Of a DNA stretch of 64,000 bases, positions 1 to 9,400 are shown piece by piece. Source of the DNA: CALXXL01 sp034926605. GTDB lineage: Bacteria > Verrucomicrobiota > Lentisphaeria > Victivallales > Victivallaceae. Location of the stretch: contig JAYFQV010000008.1 in NCBI GenBank assembly GCA_034926605.1, positions 1 to 64,000 of the forward strand, written 5' to 3'. The notes under the pieces were generated by a model. It did no database searches and was not told the origin of the DNA. It was given only the letters and a program-made list of their open reading frames with translations. Position 1 is the first letter of the stretch. Each line of letters begins with the position of its first letter. The translations under genes were made by a program, and so were the position numbers.

Positions 1-4
1 CTCC

Positions 5-334
5 TTAATCTTCTCTTGGAATAGGCAATTCGAAAAATGGATTATAAATATAAAACTTTTCGTTATCTGTTTTCGTGATTTTGCTTGTTTTGCAAGAATA
101 TTTATATTTTGCCTCTCGTGGGCTTACCAACAGGGAATTCCCAAAACCATCGGTGACGTTAGAAGTAATCACAATGTCTAACTCCGAACAACATCTTTGG
201 TTACAGAATGAGCGGGCCTTAGATTGTGCACCCGCAGCTAAAGCCTTTCTCTCGTCTTCTTTTTCAATGCTAGTATAATATGGAGTCGTTTCGTTGTCAA
301 GAGCGATAATAAAGAAATAGCGCACATCCGACAA
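5..334 (-). CDS. Hypothetical protein downstream of RHS tip; candidate immunity or orphan gene
   Basis: I do not recognise this 109-residue protein. It is soluble-looking, with no signal peptide or membrane segment, and has three Cys in the middle (one CC pair). The farthest-upstream start in frame is TTG (334); a GTG three codons later (325) with a GGGA about 10 nt upstream is as likely, so the start is uncertain. It is the second small gene downstream of the RHS gene on the same strand and lies in AT-rich DNA unlike the RHS core. In RHS loci such genes are often immunity proteins or displaced tips. The role here is inferred from position only. Confidence 0.5.
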   Translation of the reverse strand: MSDVRYFFIIALDNETTPYYTSIEKEDERKALAAGAQSKARSFCNQRCCSELDIVITSNVTDGFGNSLLVSPREAKYKYSCKTSKITKTDNEKFYIYNPFFELPIPRED

Positions 335-514
335 TCCCGATCAGATCGAAATTAACGAATGTGCGCCTAATTCATAACATGTTTCTATGCTTTAGCGATT
401 TCTGTATCTACTTATAATCCCAACGTACCATTATCGATATTTTCAACGACGGGCATAACATTTTTATGAAATCAGCAAAAGTAAAGTGTAATGCTTCTGC
501 TAATCCATAAAATC

Positions 515-697
515 CTATTTTCCAAACGGATTTATTTCTAGAATCGCACATAACATCATGCTTGCTGCGAATGTTGAGCCTAGATAAAAATACCACGGGA
601 ACCGCATGTAAAATGAAATAATAATAGATACTCCAATAAACATCAACACAACTAGAGCAATTATCTTATACGCAATTCTAACTTTCGTTTTCTTCAT
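515..697 (-). CDS. Small two-segment membrane protein directly after RHS; candidate immunity protein
   Basis: This 60-residue protein starts with basic residues (MKKTKVR) and has two hydrophobic stretches, about residues 9-30 and 36-53, so it should sit in the inner membrane with both ends on one side. An AGGAG lies about 12 nt before the ATG. It begins 34 nt after the RHS stop, on the same strand and in the same AT-rich DNA. Polymorphic toxin loci normally carry the cognate immunity gene in exactly this place, and a membrane immunity protein would suit a membrane-acting toxin. No family was recognised, so immunity is an inference. Confidence 0.6.
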   Translation of the reverse strand: MKKTKVRIAYKIIALVVLMFIGVSIIISFYMRFPWYFYLGSTFAASMMLCAILEINPFGK

Positions 698-730
698 AGT
701 TTACCGATATCTCCTCTTGTGAAATGATTC

Positions 731-3700
731 CTATACCTCTTTAGTTTCTGGACAGCTATATCTCCATTCTCCACATTCTCCGGTAAAGAGCCTTCTTAGT
801 GTGCCATATGAATACCAATATCTTGTAGGTGGAACAACCTTAGTACACATCATCATTCTACAAGAAATATAACACCCTATTGGTATGCCCGCATTAAAAC
901 CGCCAATTGCGGTGCCACCAATCGCGGCTGCAGTTGGATATTTAGCGGCGGCGATACCGACCCCAATCCCCAAGAAATTCAAAGTTCCCGTCCAATAGCG
1001 ACTAGCGCACTTATATGCGCAGTCGTCTAATGAAGGATTGCCACAATATTTCCAGTAGGGCTTTTCTTCGACACAGCATGACTCGGTACTGTCAACGTCA
1101 TCGTCAGGACCATTAACTACTTGTCCCCAATTATCCCATTTTGTCACCGGATTGTTCCCGACGAAGTTATAGAGGTTCACTCCGCCGTCTTCGCCGATCG
1201 GGTCGCGGGTCAGGAAGCGCTTCAGGCTCGGGCTGTAGTCGCGGTAGAGATACCGGAGCAGGCCGTAGTCTCCAAGCCATTCCTCGCTGCTGAACGCGAA
1301 CCGTCTGACCGATGTGGTCGGCTCGCCGAAAGGCGTGTAGTTGCAGGCCATGAGCATGGGTACAAAGTTGTTCCATTCGTCAGGGACCCATTGTCCGGTA
1401 ACGTTTTTATTCGCATCGGTAGCGTAAATCCCGTTGGTGTCGAACAGCACCACGTCAGCATCGCCGGAACTTGCCGGCTGCCACACGTACTTCTCAGCCA
1501 GTGAGCCATCTCTCAGCACCGCGATTTTCTTGTCGTTGTCGTAGATGTAGTATTCGTCCGGAGTCGAGCCGAATATCTCGCCGCCGGCGTCCACTATCAT
1601 GCGATTCCGCTGATAACAGCGGCCGGCGTAGTCGTAGAAGAACTCATAGGAGTTCGCGCCGCCCAGCGCCTTGGCCATGCGGTTCTGGCCGTCGTACACG
1701 AAAGTATGGATGCCGTCGCCGGTCATGTTGCCGACGGCGTCGTAGGTCAGGTTCGACGGCTGGTTCACGCTGTTTACAGTCACACCGTCGACAAGGTGAT
1801 TGCCGATCGAGTCGTAGCTGTAGTCGTAGGTGGTGCCCATAGGGCCTTCTGCGGCCATGATGCCCAGGATACCCTGGGTCAGCTGGCCGGAACCGTCATA
1901 GGTGTTGAACCATGAGAGGGTGTATTGCTGATATCCCAGGTCCGAGTTAATGAGAGTGGCTTCGTCCTTGGCGTTGAACTCGCTGGTCCAGCCGCCTTTG
2001 TGGGTGAGACGCAGTTGCGAGTCGTAGCCGTAGGTGGAATCCGGACAATTGCTGCTGAAACCTGTATTGCTGAAACTTACGCTGCTGATACGGTTGGAGT
2101 TGGTGAGGCGGGTGTAGGTGGCCTGTTTGCCGAGTCCGGAGATCGAATGCAGACGGCTGGTCTTCAGCGTGCTATCGTTTTCATAGGTATATACGGTCTG
2201 CGTTTCCCAGTTGCTGGTGCCGGTGTTGTAGATCCCCATTGTCGTACGCCTTCCAATCGCGTCATACACGTATTTTACACACCTACCAGTATAGTACGGA
2301 ATCGTCACGTTGTCAAGCAGATTTTGCGAATTGTAAGTGAAATAATGATTTCCTGCCATGTCTTTCTGGCGTCTGACCCGCCCACGGCGGTCATAGAAGG
2401 TGGTCACGATTTCATCATCGTTATTCGGCGGCAGCACCTGCTGGATGCGGTCGCCATAGCCGGGCCAGTAGGCGTAGCCGATATACAAGTTTTCCCCGGT
2501 CGGAGACCAATTGTCGTATCTGGCGCGCAGCAGCCCGTCGGCGGTATAGCTGTAGGCGACGGTGACGCCGTCGGCATAGTGCTTCCGTTTTACGTTGCCT
2601 TCATAGTTGTGCTCCCAAGTGGTCACCGCGCTGGTGTTGTCGTCCTGCCAGGTGGTCAGGCTGACGACCTTGCCGTAGTTGTAACCGTACTCCTGCTTGT
2701 AGACGCCGTAACCGCTGGTAAGGATCACTTGGCTCTTGGGGTTGTAGTCGTAGGTGACGGCGCGGCCGCCAGGCTGGATCTCCGCGGTCATGCGGTCCAT
2801 GTTATCGTAGGTGCGGCTGGTTACGCGGGAGTTGGAACCGTTGAACGTGACGGTTTCGCTGGTGATGTTGCCGCGGCCGTCATAGACGTTGGAGGTGACC
2901 ACCGTGGTGCCGCCGTCCGGCTTGGTAACGGTGGACAAACGGCCGATGGCGTCATAGGCGTAAGAGGTACCGCCCAGGAAGCTGTGGCTGGAGGAGTCCA
3001 GACGTCCGTTGTGATACATATTCAGTACGGTGGAACTGTCCGGGTAGATGATATGCTCGTTCTTGCCGTCGGACTGATATACGACGTAGCTGCTGGTCAC
3101 GCGGCCGTTTTCCCATATTACATGTGCATTGTTGGCATTGCAGGAATCCTCGGATTTCACCATTGTGGCTGAGGAGCCGAAGCTCACACCGTCGTCATAC
3201 TCGAAGGTCTGCAGGCGGCTGATGCAATGCCCGCCGGAGGAGATCACGTCCCGGACGTATTCGGTGACGGTGTCTGAAACGGTGAGCGCGCTGCCGTTGG
3301 TGGCCGCGATGCCGGTACGGAACACCCGGCCGAGATTGTCGTACTCGGCGACGGTGACCATCCCGTTGCGGTTCCTGATGCGCCACGGGCGGCCGGCGGA
3401 GTCGTAGTCTACATAGTCGACGCCGCCGTAGGCGTGGATGGTTTTGTATTGTCTGCCGCCGAAGTCGGTGAACTTGAGCAGCTGCTCAATGGGGCTGCCG
3501 TCGTTGGTGAGGACATAACCGCTGGCGAACAGTTCGCCGCTGATGATGCCGGCGCTGAAGCGCTCGGGGCGCGCCACCGCGGTGCCGCTGCGTTCGTACA
3601 TGGTGTTGTCGGTGTTGTATTTCTCAATGATGGTGCCGCCGTCGGGATTGACGGTGGTCTTCTGCCAGTAACTGCCCACCTTGGCCGCCGAGTGCGTGGT

Positions 3701-6583
3701 AATTGCGCAGGCTGAATTTGCCGGTTCGTCGACCGAAAGCTGCAGACCGACCTTGGTTTTGGCGAGCTCGCCGTTGGCGGCGTATTCGCGCATGGTCCAG
3801 CGACCGGCGCCATCGGCTTCGGGCCGTACATTGACGGCAGTCTCATTTCCGGCGGCGTCATAGTAATGTTCGGTGACCACGCCGCCGTAGGTCTCGGTGG
3901 CGACATTCTGGTCGGGAGTATAAGCGTAGGTCTTGACGCTGCCGTCGCGGTAGGTGACGCTAAGCGGCCCGCAGCAGGCATAGGCGGTGCTTTCGACCGA
4001 GCCGTCCATATAGGTGGTGGTGGCCGGACGCCCGAGGTCGTAGGTATAGGTCTGGGAATCCGTCACCAACCCGGAAGGAACGTCCTTTTCCAACCGCTCG
4101 ACGATATTACCGGCGGAGTTCGCCTTGGTCACGATGCAGGTGCCGCTTATGATTGCGGCTGAAGCCGCATTCGGAATGCCGGTGGCCGCCGAGGTGTATA
4201 GATATCCTCCGGAGCTGACGTAGGTGTTGATGGCCATGGTGCCGTCCGGATATTCCGTCTTCCAGTTGCGGCCGGAGTAAACACCGGAACTATAGGAACG
4301 GTGAGTGGTGACAATATTGGATGAGGCCGAAATCACCGCTCCGGAACTGACACAGACCTCTTCGCGATACTCATTGGGCGCGTAGACATGGTATTTCCGG
4401 GACACCTCTGTACCCTTGACCTTCTCGGTAATACGGCGCGGACGGGTATCTCCGGCCAACGGGGTATCGCTGGTGACCGTGCTGGAGTAATTGTACTCGA
4501 CAATGCGGCAATTTGAGGCGGCCGGCGTGACTACTGCGCCGCTGGAATCGAATTGCAATGCGGTGTTGCCGAACGGCATGACCTCGGAAGTGATTCGATC
4601 ATAGGCGTCATAGCAGTAATATACCCACGATCCATTAGGATTCAGCTGGTATTTCAGCTTGCCGTAGCCGTTTGTTCCAGCCGCGTCCCAGTATCCGTAA
4701 CTGGTTGTGCGCAGTGTCGTACCGGAACCGGTTGAACGCGAAACCACCCGGGTTGCTCCGGCAATAAAGCGCAGAGTTTCCTTGACGGCGAATATGTCCG
4801 TGGAACTTCCGTTCGGCTTGGCCCATTCGGATATGCGAATTCCGTCGCCGGATTCCGATACGGTGAAGTTTTGACTTTCGGTCAGGTAGGTCGTTCCGTC
4901 GCTTGGGTTGATCACGACAACGCCGATCTGATTCTCGCTGGTTGCGGTACTCGCGCCGCCAGCTGCGCCGTAGATCGAAAAATCGGTCATCGGGATGGGC
5001 GTGGTCGACCCCGGAGGATTGTACCGGAATACTTTGACGTTGCGGCCGGCGGATGAAGTGCCGGGACCGCTGCTTTCCGCCACGCGCACGATCTGCCCGT
5101 TCTTGCGATAGGTGATCCTGACGTTGCAGGTCTGGTCGGCCTGTATGGTATATTGGATTTCCGCGGTTCCCTGGGGAGCGATGACATTGGTGCTGCCCTT
5201 GGTGATGCCGGTCCAGGTTCCAACGATGATACCCCCGTTCTCTTCCTTGTAGGCGCGTACGAAAGTTCCGCCGGCATCGAACTCGTGGACGATGTTGCCG
5301 GTAAACCGGACTATGGTTCCCGAGCCGGTGTTGTGAATTGAATAACCCTTGTTGGTCACGGGCAGCCCGCAGACCGGGGTGTCACCCTCGAATTTCCAGT
5401 AGTTGGGGATCTCGGTTCCGTTCGGCCGCTTAAGCATGGAAAAAGCCGCGACAACCGTACTGCTGTTGAGCAGGGTTTTTCCGAAGATGAACTCTATTTC
5501 GCTGATTTGCGATCTGTATTTCTGGAAGTAGAGAGTGGTGTCGCTGTAAATATACGATGATTGCGTTTTGTCTTCGGGCATGACATAGCGGTTGGTCAGA
5601 TAGTAGTGCATCTGAACGCCGCTGATGTTGTTGCTGGTGCCGAGGTCGTATCTGATCTCGCGAGGACTCTTTCGCTCCGCGGCGGCAAAGTTCTCACTGG
5701 CGCAGCCGAGCTCGATCAAACCGTCTTCCTGGTGGTCGTCATCCATATTGTCGATTTGAACGGCGGGAGCGTTGGCGAGCAGCGTGATGGATTTCAGTAT
5801 GCGTGATTCGCTTTTAATTATGTGATCACGGTTGGGATCACTGAAGTTCGGGGGCGTCGGATCCGGCAGAGAAATCTGATCCCGGCTGAACGGCAAATTG
5901 GTCTGCTGCCATGAGCTGACCTTCGGTTCCGGTGGCGGCGGGTCTCCGTCATAGATGCCGTTGGTTTCGTTCTTTTCATGGAAGTAGAGCAGTTTCCAGT
6001 GGGATTTCAGGGATTCCGGAGATGAGTCCACATGCAGCCTGAACGCGGTGCTGCCGGCGGAGTAATTCCACATATTCGGTCCGTCGCTGTCATTATACGA
6101 ATAATAAACGTCGCCATTACCGTGATATCCGGTCCAATCATTGTCAATCACCATCGGTCCGACCGAATTGGTTCCTTCCTGACTTTTCAGGATTCCCGGT
6201 CCCCATTCTGATTCAGGACCGCCGATCGCAACATCTTTCAGCGAATTCAATACCTGGACGACGTCATCCCAGTGTTCGTACAATTCCGGCACGTCGGCGA
6301 AGGTGCATACCGTCACGCCGTTCTCGTTTTTCTCATAGATGTCCTGGCCGGTTTTCGAATACGCGGCTGGAATGATCAGGAATCCGCGTCCGTTGTTGAT
6401 TTTGACGTCTTTGTACTTAATGGTGGAGCTGTCGTCGTCAAGCCCTTCAATGTCAACGCATTTTCCGGTGAGGGTACGAACCGCCTCCCGGATCAGGTAC
6501 AGGCTCCTGCCGTTGGGAGCCGCCTTGTAAATCTTCAATGTCTCGAGGATTTTACTGGCGTAGTAATCAAATATCATTTCCAT
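731..6583 (-). CDS. RHS/YD-repeat protein with Cys-rich variable C-terminal tip (putative polymorphic toxin)
   Basis: The 1950-residue protein has a non-repetitive N-terminal region (to about residue 500) and then many YD-type repeats (YDxxGR/L, GxxTxxxY) that build the RHS shell. The conserved RHS-associated core ends near residue 1820 with YRDYSPSLKRFLTRDPIGED and NLYNFVGNNPV. The last ~129 residues differ: about ten Cys and a Gly/Ala-rich hydrophobic stretch (about 1868-1903). DNA coding this tip (731-1120) is visibly AT-richer than the core, the usual mark of tip exchange. No signal peptide is seen, and no VgrG, PAAR or TcB-like partner lies nearby, so delivery is unknown. An AAAGGAAG sits about 10 nt before the ATG at 6583. 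Family is sure; toxin activity of the tip is inferred. Confidence 0.9.
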   Translation of the reverse strand: MEMIFDYYASKILETLKIYKAAPNGRSLYLIREAVRTLTGKCVDIEGLDDDSSTIKYKDVKINNGRGFLIIPAAYSKTGQDIYEKNENGVTVCTFADVPELYEHWDDVVQVLNSLKDVAIGGPESEWGPGILKSQEGTNSVGPMVIDNDWTGYHGNGDVYYSYNDSDGPNMWNYSAGSTAFRLHVDSSPESLKSHWKLLYFHEKNETNGIYDGDPPPPEPKVSSWQQTNLPFSRDQISLPDPTPPNFSDPNRDHIIKSESRILKSITLLANAPAVQIDNMDDDHQEDGLIELGCASENFAAAERKSPREIRYDLGTSNNISGVQMHYYLTNRYVMPEDKTQSSYIYSDTTLYFQKYRSQISEIEFIFGKTLLNSSTVVAAFSMLKRPNGTEIPNYWKFEGDTPVCGLPVTNKGYSIHNTGSGTIVRFTGNIVHEFDAGGTFVRAYKEENGGIIVGTWTGITKGSTNVIAPQGTAEIQYTIQADQTCNVRITYRKNGQIVRVAESSGPGTSSAGRNVKVFRYNPPGSTTPIPMTDFSIYGAAGGASTATSENQIGVVVINPSDGTTYLTESQNFTVSESGDGIRISEWAKPNGSSTDIFAVKETLRFIAGATRVVSRSTGSGTTLRTTSYGYWDAAGTNGYGKLKYQLNPNGSWVYYCYDAYDRITSEVMPFGNTALQFDSSGAVVTPAASNCRIVEYNYSSTVTSDTPLAGDTRPRRITEKVKGTEVSRKYHVYAPNEYREEVCVSSGAVISASSNIVTTHRSYSSGVYSGRNWKTEYPDGTMAINTYVSSGGYLYTSAATGIPNAASAAIISGTCIVTKANSAGNIVERLEKDVPSGLVTDSQTYTYDLGRPATTTYMDGSVESTAYACCGPLSVTYRDGSVKTYAYTPDQNVATETYGGVVTEHYYDAAGNETAVNVRPEADGAGRWTMREYAANGELAKTKVGLQLSVDEPANSACAITTHSAAKVGSYWQKTTVNPDGGTIIEKYNTDNTMYERSGTAVARPERFSAGIISGELFASGYVLTNDGSPIEQLLKFTDFGGRQYKTIHAYGGVDYVDYDSAGRPWRIRNRNGMVTVAEYDNLGRVFRTGIAATNGSALTVSDTVTEYVRDVISSGGHCISRLQTFEYDDGVSFGSSATMVKSEDSCNANNAHVIWENGRVTSSYVVYQSDGKNEHIIYPDSSTVLNMYHNGRLDSSSHSFLGGTSYAYDAIGRLSTVTKPDGGTTVVTSNVYDGRGNITSETVTFNGSNSRVTSRTYDNMDRMTAEIQPGGRAVTYDYNPKSQVILTSGYGVYKQEYGYNYGKVVSLTTWQDDNTSAVTTWEHNYEGNVKRKHYADGVTVAYSYTADGLLRARYDNWSPTGENLYIGYAYWPGYGDRIQQVLPPNNDDEIVTTFYDRRGRVRRQKDMAGNHYFTYNSQNLLDNVTIPYYTGRCVKYVYDAIGRRTTMGIYNTGTSNWETQTVYTYENDSTLKTSRLHSISGLGKQATYTRLTNSNRISSVSFSNTGFSSNCPDSTYGYDSQLRLTHKGGWTSEFNAKDEATLINSDLGYQQYTLSWFNTYDGSGQLTQGILGIMAAEGPMGTTYDYSYDSIGNHLVDGVTVNSVNQPSNLTYDAVGNMTGDGIHTFVYDGQNRMAKALGGANSYEFFYDYAGRCYQRNRMIVDAGGEIFGSTPDEYYIYDNDKKIAVLRDGSLAEKYVWQPASSGDADVVLFDTNGIYATDANKNVTGQWVPDEWNNFVPMLMACNYTPFGEPTTSVRRFAFSSEEWLGDYGLLRYLYRDYSPSLKRFLTRDPIGEDGGVNLYNFVGNNPVTKWDNWGQVVNGPDDDVDSTESCCVEEKPYWKYCGNPSLDDCAYKCASRYWTGTLNFLGIGVGIAAAKYPTAAAIGGTAIGGFNAGIPIGCYISCRMMMCTKVVPPTRYWYSYGTLRRLFTGECGEWRYSCPETKEV

Positions 6584-6869
6584 CGTTTGTGCTTCCTTTC
6601 TTGATTTTATTAAGCAACGATGTTTGAGAAGGTCAGCTTTGTTCAGGCCGTCCCGGCGGATGCCTCCGGCGATCCGAACATTGCTCCGTTTTATGAATCG
6701 GATAAATTCGATGCACCATACCGCAACTATTCCGGTGTTGCATCCATTATCAGATTCATAGTGTCAACCATCGTGTCAGAGGTATTTGTCAGGAGTGTCC
6801 GGGCGCGGACGCGAAAGGTGGATGTTGTTGCTGGAAGGCGGTAGGAAATTATGATGCGGAAGGGTGGAC
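6584..6869. other. Intergenic region between RHS start and hcp terminator
   Basis: This stretch should hold the RHS promoter on the minus strand. A TTGACA-like hexamer occurs twice (about 6756 and 6770, read on the minus strand), but no convincing -10 is at standard spacing. A plus-strand frame at 6620-6844 has no ribosome site or recognisable product and is not called. Confidence 0.4.
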
Positions 6870-6900
6870 AAAAAAAGAAACCCGGGAGGAACCCGGGCTC
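6870..6900 (-). terminator. Rho-independent terminator of the hcp operon
   Basis: On the minus strand, GAGCCCGGG and CCCGGGTTT form a 9-bp stem (two G-U pairs) around loop TTCCT, followed by CTTTTTTT. It lies 66 nt after the hcp stop and is correctly oriented to end the ferredoxin-hcp transcript. Confidence 0.8.
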
Positions 6901-6965
6901 GAATTTATTTTATTATAAAGTTTGCGGAGCCGACCGCTCTCATGCATTGGCCGGCTCGTGGAAGG

Positions 6966-8507
6966 TCATCGACCGGCCATCATGGATGCCACGTCGGTTT
7001 CCGGATCGGTTATGGCTTTGATGCCGAAGGCTTCCACCAGCACTTTCGCCACACCGGGAGACAGGAATGCCGGCAATGTTGGCCCCAGCCGGAGGTTCTT
7101 GAAGCCGAGGGCCAGCAGCGCCAGCAGCACCGCCACCGCCTTTTGTTCGTACCAGGCGATGTCGAACGAAAGCGGCAGTTTATTCACGTCGTCCAGCCCG
7201 AACACCTCTTTGAGTTTGAGCGCAATCACCGCCAGAGAATAGCTGTCATTGCACTGTCCGGCATCCAGTACGCGCGGAATTCCGCCGATGTCACCGAGAT
7301 TGAGCTTGTTGTAGCGGTATTTCGCACAGCCCGCGGTCAGGATTACGGTATCCTTGGGCAGTTGGGCGGCGACTTCGGTGAAATATTCCCGGGTTTTGTG
7401 TCTGCCGTCGCAGCCGGCCATCACCACAAAACGCTTGATCGCGCCGGATTTGACCGCCGCCACCACCTTTTCCGCCAGTGCCATAACCTGATTATGAGCG
7501 AAGCCGCCCACGATTTCGCCGTCTTCGAGCTGAGTAGGCGGCGGACAGGTTTGAGCCAGGGCGATTATAGCGGAAAAGTCTTTCGGCTTGCCGTCTTGGC
7601 GGTCCGGAATGTGCGGAACGCCCGGATAGCCCGCCATGCCGGTGGTGAATATCCGATCCTTGTAGCTCTCCTGCACCGGGGTGATGCAGTTGGTGGTCAT
7701 AAGGATCGGTCCGTTGAACGGGCCGAATTCAACGTTCTGGCGATGCCAGGCGTTGCCGTAATTGCCGTGCAGATGCGAATGCTTCTTCAATTCGGGGTAA
7801 TAGTTTGCCGGAAGCATTTCGCTATGGGTGTAGATGTCGATTCCGGCATCTTTCGACTGTTCCAGCAGTTCCTTCATGTCGCGCAGATCGTGACCGGATA
7901 CCAGAATACCCGGACGTTTGCCCACGCCGGTCTTGACCCGGGTGATTTCGGGGTTGCCGTAAGTGCCGGTGTTTGCCGCGTCGAGCAGTGCCATCGTCTT
8001 TACCGCGATATGGCCGCATTCGATTACCAGGTCGATGAGTTCCTTCGCCGGAATGTCTTTGGTCGTGGCCGCCAGCGCTTTGAATATGAACTCATAGATG
8101 GTGTCGTCTTCCTTGCCCAGCACGGCGGCGTGTTCGGCGTAGGCGCTTATGCCCTTCAATCCGTAGGTGAGCAGCTCGCGCAGCGAACGGATATCCTCGT
8201 TTTCGCAAGACATGACTCCGAGCGGAGCCTTCGCATCGGCGTTTCCCACCATCTGTTCGGCCTGGGCGATTCTGGCGGTTATCCGCGCCTCGTCGAAGTT
8301 GGCATTGGTGATGGTCATGAACAGCGACTCGGCGATGAACCGCCCGAGCCTGCGGTCGGGTTTTTGGGTCAGCGCAATCAGTTTGAGTTGCCGGACAAGT
8401 TCGTCCATGCGATTGGCGGTTTCGGCCTTCTTGCCGCACACCCCGGCCATCATGCTGCAACCGGTGTTTCTCATGGTTTCCTGACATTGAAAGCAGAACA
8501 TGCTCAT
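6966..8507 (-). CDS. hcp: Hybrid cluster protein (hydroxylamine reductase / NO-stress protein)
   Basis: The 513-residue protein is a full-length Hcp, a cytoplasmic Fe-S enzyme that reduces hydroxylamine in vitro and nitric oxide in E. coli. The N-terminal cluster cysteines are C5, C8, C17 and C24 (CX2CX8CX6C), the compact spacing of anaerobe-type Hcp that binds a cubane. Candidate hybrid-cluster ligands are in SGHDL, TTNCITP, GCAKYRYN and DAGQCNDSYS. It follows the ferredoxin-like gene by 31 nt and shares a TetR-governed operon, so that protein is the likely electron donor. A terminator lies 66 nt downstream. Identification is secure; whether the physiological substrate is NO, hydroxylamine or another oxidant cannot be read from sequence. 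Confidence 0.97.
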   Translation of the reverse strand: MSMFCFQCQETMRNTGCSMMAGVCGKKAETANRMDELVRQLKLIALTQKPDRRLGRFIAESLFMTITNANFDEARITARIAQAEQMVGNADAKAPLGVMSCENEDIRSLRELLTYGLKGISAYAEHAAVLGKEDDTIYEFIFKALAATTKDIPAKELIDLVIECGHIAVKTMALLDAANTGTYGNPEITRVKTGVGKRPGILVSGHDLRDMKELLEQSKDAGIDIYTHSEMLPANYYPELKKHSHLHGNYGNAWHRQNVEFGPFNGPILMTTNCITPVQESYKDRIFTTGMAGYPGVPHIPDRQDGKPKDFSAIIALAQTCPPPTQLEDGEIVGGFAHNQVMALAEKVVAAVKSGAIKRFVVMAGCDGRHKTREYFTEVAAQLPKDTVILTAGCAKYRYNKLNLGDIGGIPRVLDAGQCNDSYSLAVIALKLKEVFGLDDVNKLPLSFDIAWYEQKAVAVLLALLALGFKNLRLGPTLPAFLSPGVAKVLVEAFGIKAITDPETDVASMMAGR

Positions 8508-8538
8508 AATGGACTCCTCCCTATATTGAGTTGTTGTT

Positions 8539-9348
8539 TTATTGAAGATCGCCGCCGATACCGACGGTTTTCACTTCGATTTCAAGCGATTTTCCGGACG
8601 CTTCCAAGGCTTTTTCCACAATCGCCACCGTTCCGCCGCAGCATGGTACCTCCATACGGGCCACGGTCACCGACTTTATGGGATGGAGACGGAAAATTTC
8701 GGCCAGCTTTTCCACATATTGATCGAGTCCGCTGTCGAGCTTCGGGCAGAACACGATCAGGATTTTTCCGCTGAGCAGCGCGCTGTGAAAACTTCCGAAG
8801 GCGTGGGCGACGCAGTCGGCCGAAACCAGCAGATCGGCGTTGTCGAAATACTCCGCCGCCGGATTCAGCAGTTTGAGCTGCACCGGCCACTGGCGCAGGG
8901 CGGAAGCTGACGGCGATGGCTTGTCGGCCGGCGGCTTGTTCAATCGTTTTGCCAGCGTACCGGGGCAGCCGCATGGAAGGTTACCGGGTTCATCGACTTC
9001 CGGAACCGGGATGCCGTGTTCCTTGAGGTATTCGGTCGCGATGCCGAGCAGCTTCAGCTCGCCATGTTCTTTCAAGTGCTTCAAATGGGCTTTGATGGTG
9101 TTGGCTCCCTGCCGTGCGATATTGACCATGACTTTTTGCTCGTCGTAAGGGGCGGCCTCGCGTTCGACCACCTCGATAGCCCCGACCGGGCATTCGCCGA
9201 TGCAGGCGCCGAGGCCGTCGCAGAACAAGTCGCTTATAAGCCGGGCCTTGCCGTCTATCAGCTGAATGGCGCCCTCCGGGCAGTTCGGAATGCAGTTGCC
9301 GCACCCGTTGCATTTCGATTCATCGATTTGAATGATTTTCCTCTTCAT
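8539..9348 (-). CDS. 4Fe-4S ferredoxin-domain protein, likely Hcp redox partner
   Basis: The N-terminal ~60 residues hold two ferredoxin-type motifs: CNGCGNCIPNCP and a second one, CDGLGACIGECP, with extra spacing in its first part. The remaining ~200 residues include GNLPCGCPG, a possible nucleotide/flavin-like alpha-beta region and PCCGG near the end, so there are more Cys than two clusters need. The longest frame begins at GTG 9354, but ATG 9348 is better placed, with AGGAG five nt upstream, giving 269 residues. It lies between the TetR gene and hcp on the same strand. Similar ferredoxin-hcp pairs occur in anaerobes; electron delivery to Hcp is the natural inference. A candidate TetR operator lies 18 nt before the start. 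Confidence 0.88.
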   Translation of the reverse strand: MKRKIIQIDESKCNGCGNCIPNCPEGAIQLIDGKARLISDLFCDGLGACIGECPVGAIEVVEREAAPYDEQKVMVNIARQGANTIKAHLKHLKEHGELKLLGIATEYLKEHGIPVPEVDEPGNLPCGCPGTLAKRLNKPPADKPSPSASALRQWPVQLKLLNPAAEYFDNADLLVSADCVAHAFGSFHSALLSGKILIVFCPKLDSGLDQYVEKLAEIFRLHPIKSVTVARMEVPCCGGTVAIVEKALEASGKSLEIEVKTVGIGGDLQ

Positions 9349-9365
9349 AATCACTCCTTATGTTT

Positions 9366-9381
9366 GTTAATAAAAACTAAC
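9366..9381. promoter_or_regulatory. Candidate TetR operator upstream of the ferredoxin-hcp genes
   Basis: Inverted half-sites GTTAAT and ACTAAC are separated by 4 bp, between the tetR stop and the ferredoxin start. They share GTTA/ACTAAC with the site before tetR (9976-9995), though the spacer there is 8 bp. Binding of the local TetR protein is inferred. Confidence 0.45.
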
Positions 9382-9400
9382 CTAGTGCCGCATAATAAAT

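Noticed and set aside
408..596. 62-codon minus-strand frame
   Set aside because: Overlaps the better-supported membrane protein gene at 515-697 in another frame and lacks a ribosome site.
1925..3172. 415-codon open frame antisense to the RHS gene
   Set aside because: Mirror of the repetitive RHS coding sequence; no ribosome site and no recognisable protein.
6620..6844. 74-codon plus-strand frame upstream of RHS
   Set aside because: No ribosome site, no family, sits in the likely RHS promoter region.
6864..8774. 636-codon open frame antisense to hcp
   Set aside because: Shadow of the GC-rich hcp gene; composition is His/Arg/Gly-rich without domains, and the opposite strand is an unmistakable Hcp.
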